Origin: Apricaphanius iberus
Taxonomy: Eukaryota; Chordata; Actinopteri; Cyprinodontiformes; Aphaniidae
Length of the DNA stretch: 64,000 nt
Direction: 5' to 3'
Assembly: GCA_028564705.1 (NCBI GenBank)
Contig: JAPXFQ010002758.1
Location: forward strand, 1,263,501 to 1,327,500
A model generated the notes under the pieces. The model was not told the DNA's origin and searched no databases. It worked only from the letters and a program-made list of their open reading frames with translations. Position 1 is the stretch's first letter. The number at the start of each line of letters is the position of its first letter. Of this stretch, positions 60,211 through 64,000 are shown in pieces. The position numbers and the translations under genes were made by a program.

Positions 60211-62558
60211 TAAAACACATTAACTCTCTGTAGCGAGGTTTCAAAATGGCGGTCGGTTTGTTATTAAAAGACGCTCTCAAGTTACTCTCCAGTGACTCCG
60301 CCCTCCAGCCAGTCAGTGACCGACAGCCGTCTGACGTCCCTTTCAGTACCAGTTCAGCACAGATGGAACCACAACTGAGGTGGTACGAAAAATAGTAGAT
60401 CTCGGGTGAATTCTGCCTCTCTTTACTGCTCCTCCAGAATCTAGGGTCTTAATTTCCAAATCAAATCCCAAACTTCCTTTCACTTGGAGGCCTGCCTGGT
60501 AAGATGCCCCTGACTCTGTTATAACTTAACTCTTATGGTGCATTCAGACCCCAGGCTTTGTCAGCGTCAGAAGCGTCAAGATTACATGTTGAGTCTATGG
60601 TTGAGGCCATTGTGAGCGTTGGCTCCGTCAACTTTTCCGGCATTTTCAATTCTTCAAAGCGCATAACACTAGCAACGCAGAAGTTCAGCTAGCTGAACTT
60701 TTGATGGTCTTAACGCTCTTGACGCAACACAAGAAAAGCTACAGCTGTACTCTATATCATTGATACCTCTGTGTGTTAAGCCTTTATTTATGGGCCCCAG
60801 CTGCAGTCTGTACCTTGTGAATCTTGCCCAAACTCTTGAATGGGCTTTGCTTTAAATGTCTTTCAAGGCAGAACTTATCTCAGTTTCTTTTGCAACTTTT
60901 TCTGCGACTATTTTTTCTTCTATTCAACTTTCTCTGTGAACAAACAGCTTATTCGACAAATTATCTTTTATACCTTAACTCCCTCTTAAATGGAGATTAT
61001 TAATTATCCTATTGTTCTTCATGTGTTTGATGCAACTTGTTTGTGATAAAGTGCTATAAAAAATAAAGTTGACATTGACTGTTAGCTATCCGTCTTCTTT
61101 ATGCCTCTGTACGTCGTAACATGATAACACACTGATCTGTTAAGAGTTTTGCAATTTGATATTTTAAACCTGTTTTACTCTTATGTTATACTCAGATTTT
61201 TTCTGAGAAAGGCAATTAATGGGTTTTCATTCGCTTTAAGCCATATTCATTAAATTAACAAAAATAAAAGCTTGTACTTGTACATGGCTCATGAAATAAA
61301 TGTGAAATCATGTGAACAGTTGTAAGCAGGAACACTAACCACTAAGACTCTGAGGTTGTTGTTGTTTTTTATTTGGAGTTAGTTTCTGGCCTTCCTGATG
61401 TCTTTGCTTGGTACCCCTCGACACCCCCCCCCCACCCCCTCCACTGATCTTTTCCTTCTGTCTGTTGCATTGTTGCAATTTAGCAGGATAACAGAAAAAG
61501 GTCAGTGTCTGCAGGAAAAGACGCCAACCTGACCCTTAACCTCTCACTAAAGCGTGGGGTCACACCAAACACACACGAGGTCAAAAATGTATGCGTGTAT
61601 ACGTTAGTGTGTATGTGTTCCCAGTGGAATTTGGTTCAGAGTGATGTATTAAAAGCAGGAGCTCTGTGGGTTTGCGTGTGACTTCCAGTTAATGGCCTTG
61701 TAATCCTCCTCGCACTACGGGCCCACTAATGATGGCTGCATCTCCACACTTAAACTGGTATGCACACCATCACACAACCACAAGCACATGGTCTAACACA
61801 TAGCAGTTTATAAAATAGCAGGAAGAAGGCTCATGCTGCAGCTCTTTTATACACGGGTCTGAGTGAGTGAGATGGTCTAAGAAGTAATGTGTTCGCCTTG
61901 TCTCAAGAGTCACAATAACAACAAATGAGACTGTAAGGTCTGACATATGAAATATGGATTTGTATGCATATAAATTATGACTAAATTCATTTAAATGCAC
62001 ATTTTGCACTACTTAGTAACTTTGTAAATCTTTGAACTCTAGTGCTCTCATATTCTTAGAGAAACTTAAAATCAAAGCTGGGTTCCAACAAACTATTAGT
62101 TCCATTTTCTACCTTTGCTATGCCGTGGCATTAGAGCTGATGCAGTTTATCATTTTGTGGCATTTATTGTGATGAAGCACCAATAACAGTATTATGAAAT
62201 CAACATAAATACAGCATTTGTTAATGCCCTTATAAAACCAAAACTGGGAAAATGGTCAGAACAAATAAAGTACAAATCATATCTCTGTTTTGAGAATTTA
62301 AACTTCATAAAATGTTTTATTATCACTGGGTAACTAATTATTATTGTAAAATATTTTTCTTCCAGTGTGTGGTTAACTATAGCATCTTGCCAATTACTGG
62401 CTCCAAAATGGAAACAATCCTTTCACATGTATTTAAAAGTCAGAGGTCCCTTAGCAGCACTGAGGTCGGATGTAATATTGCACATTTAAAATATAGCAAT
62501 AACTGGTGAAACAAACATTTATTTTTGCGCTCAGAGTGTGTATCTCATTAAATCAACA

Positions 62559-62736
62559 GGGGGGTCGCGTGGCGTAGTTAAGACAGGTGCCCCATGTTCA
62601 GAGGCCTTAGCCCTCAATGTGGCATCCGGTTCGACTCCCTGCTGTGGACATTTGCACTCCCACACTTCTCTCCCCCTTTCTCAACTATATATTGTGTTAA
62701 AGGCCACTGGGGCCACAAAAACCTCTTTAAAAAAAT
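62559..62736 (+). mobile_element. tRNA-derived SINE, family 1
   Basis: It opens GGGGTCGCGTGGCGTAGTTAA (A-box-like), then GTGCCCCATGTTCAGAGGCC, a clear B box GGTTCGACTCC, a CTTCTCTCCCCCTTTCTC block and a TTAAAGGCCACTGGGGCCAC tail followed by A-rich sequence. It is the sister of the minus-strand copy at 9339-9507. The short ORFs over it are not genes. Confidence 0.65.
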
Positions 62737-64000
62737 CATGGGAACAATGTCCTATTCAAATAGAGAAAATATTATCAGTCATGGCAACATGGTCTTAGCA
62801 CCAGAATGATCAAAGCCCACTGGTTTCTAACCTACAACTAGAACATCTATGCTGGGTTTGGCATGATTCCCTGATGTGATGTGCAAGTCAAATTAAACAC
62901 AGAATTATTCCTGTGAAGCTGGTTATCACTGCGTTCATGCTGAAAACTAAAGCTAATGGATAGAAATGTTGTTGCATGTTACATGTGGAGCATTTCTGTG
63001 CTGGGCTACTGTAAGCTAGATGACAGAGATACAACAGGGAGGCTGGATACAGTGGTTGTGGTAATTATTTATTTGATCCCCAGTAGGTTTCTTTTAATTA
63101 TTTTTCTTTCATATTTGCGCTGTAATCATTTTCTTCCATAAAGAATAGGTTATTTCACACATCTTGTGAAGACTAATCTTTGCTAAGATTAGTCTCCTAT
63201 TGAGAAACTAATTTTCAGACTCTCCCTCTTATTCTGTAATTATCACTCATGGTCCAAAATGGATGCCATAACATCTCTCCTAAACCCTTCCTCTGTCCTT
63301 ATAGTTGTTTTAAAGGCGCATATGTTCCAAATATGGCTGTTAACATTTACTGGGAGTATGGTATTAATTACAAGAAGAGTACAGGGGGACTGCCAATGAA
63401 CATCTGTTGGAGTCTAATATAGCTGCTGAACTGGAGAGTTTAGTTTTAATACTTAATCACAGGACGATGCAAGCAAAACGTGTCATCAAATTGCAGATGG
63501 TCTCAATGATGTACACCATTCAAACAAAACATGTTTGTGGTTAAATGGACCAGGAAGAGGTATTTATAACCTTTCTTAGTTAGAAATACATGTGACTTCA
63601 TCAGGAAGCCCTGAAAGATCTTGAAAGAAATATTTTTTTCCCCACATTTCTGGTAGGACAAAGGATCTGCACACCTTAAGTGTATCACTCTTTATTTTCC
63701 ATGGGGCTGGTTCTATTAACTTTTTACATAATCACAAAAACACATTTATTTGTCAGTAGTCTTCTGGATGTAAATAATTTAATTTTTCCCTCCTTGCTCC
63801 CGGTGATTCAATGAATTTTAACTTCTGTAATTATAAAGGGAACCCATTTTATCTATTAGATCTGCAGAGTTTGTGTGCATCCCTACAGAGTCTAAGTGCT
63901 TTAGCATTGCTGTGACTGTGTTAGGGTGGCTTGCCTGTTGGGTCTCACTGACCGAGTCTCTTTGACTGTGCCACTTTTTAATGTCACCGGTGCTGCTCAG

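Larger units (their letters stand above)
58485..60396. mobile_element. decayed PIF/Harbinger-like element
   Basis: The segment carries a short + strand ORF on the left and a Myb/SANT-like peptide on the minus strand on the right, the two-gene layout of Harbinger elements. The outer sequences (agtactcggcacggctcgac on the left; accagttcagcacagatgg on the right) resemble the ends of abundant fish elements of this kind. They do not match each other well by eye, so the boundaries are uncertain. Confidence 0.4.
50668..64000 (+). other. downstream intron or 3' region without supported exons
   Basis: No segment here combines a good acceptor, phase 0 entry, coiled-coil character and a donor. The region is packed with elements: TIR elements at 50974-51606 and 52272-52834, a hAT-like copy at 54344-54682, a 968-bp hAT-like element at 54981-55948, a Harbinger-like element at about 58485-60396 and a SINE at 62559-62736. 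The remaining DNA, including 56000-58000 and 60400-62500, is AT-rich with scattered microsatellites. Either the next exon is beyond the window or a weak one was missed. Confidence 0.55.

Noticed and set aside
62374..62447. Open segment in phase 0 after tttcttccag as a downstream exon
   Set aside because: The donor gtccct is weak and the peptide (CVVNYSILPITGSK) is unlike the gene.

Overview
The window looks like teleost fish nuclear DNA. It is AT-rich, full of dinucleotide microsatellites, and contains one gene split into short exons with GT-AG junctions across large introns. The mobile elements are typical of bony fish: a decayed Tc1/mariner copy, a 5'-truncated RTE-type LINE tail, several non-autonomous hAT-like elements, tRNA-derived SINEs, a decayed PIF/Harbinger-like element and several terminal-inverted-repeat MITEs. 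I see no bacterial-style operon, CRISPR array, rRNA or true tRNA gene.

The one gene I can support lies on the + strand. It covers eight mutually phase-compatible internal exons (10727-10804, 13613-13776, 23305-23386, 31189-31266, 34413-34616, 43880-43955, 49609-49773, 50464-50667) and probably a ninth at 861-904 that would use a GC donor. Together the nine give 1095 nt, exactly 365 codons, with no stop. The product is a Glu/Gln/Lys/Arg/Leu-rich coiled-coil protein with one non-charged, Trp/Phe-containing helical module in exon 13613-13776. Neither the start codon nor the stop codon is visible, so the gene extends past the upstream side and probably past the downstream side. A LEKR1-like coiled-coil protein is my best guess, but it comes from memory only and I give no gene symbol.

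Region by region: 1-10 kb is intron or 5' flank with a LINE-tail-like repeat, SINEs and two MITEs. 10-24 kb holds three exons, a hAT-like element, second copies of both MITE families and an LTR-like piece. 24-35 kb holds two exons, a hAT-like copy, a SINE and the Tc1 element. 35-51 kb holds the last three exons, three weak alternative exon candidates, an RTE LINE with a 14-bp target duplication, an antisense ORF of unknown origin, an 18-bp hairpin and a hAT MITE with a perfect 8-bp target duplication. 51-64 kb has no exon I can support and is rich in elements: three TIR elements, a second hAT-like copy, a Harbinger-like element and a SINE.

I found no convincing undescribed system. The most useful leads are the coiled-coil gene itself, its putative GC-AG intron, the internally inverted MITE pair and the antisense ORF at 45.7-46.2 kb. 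All gene calls rest on splice consensus, phase and protein character read by eye. No homology search or transcript data were available.
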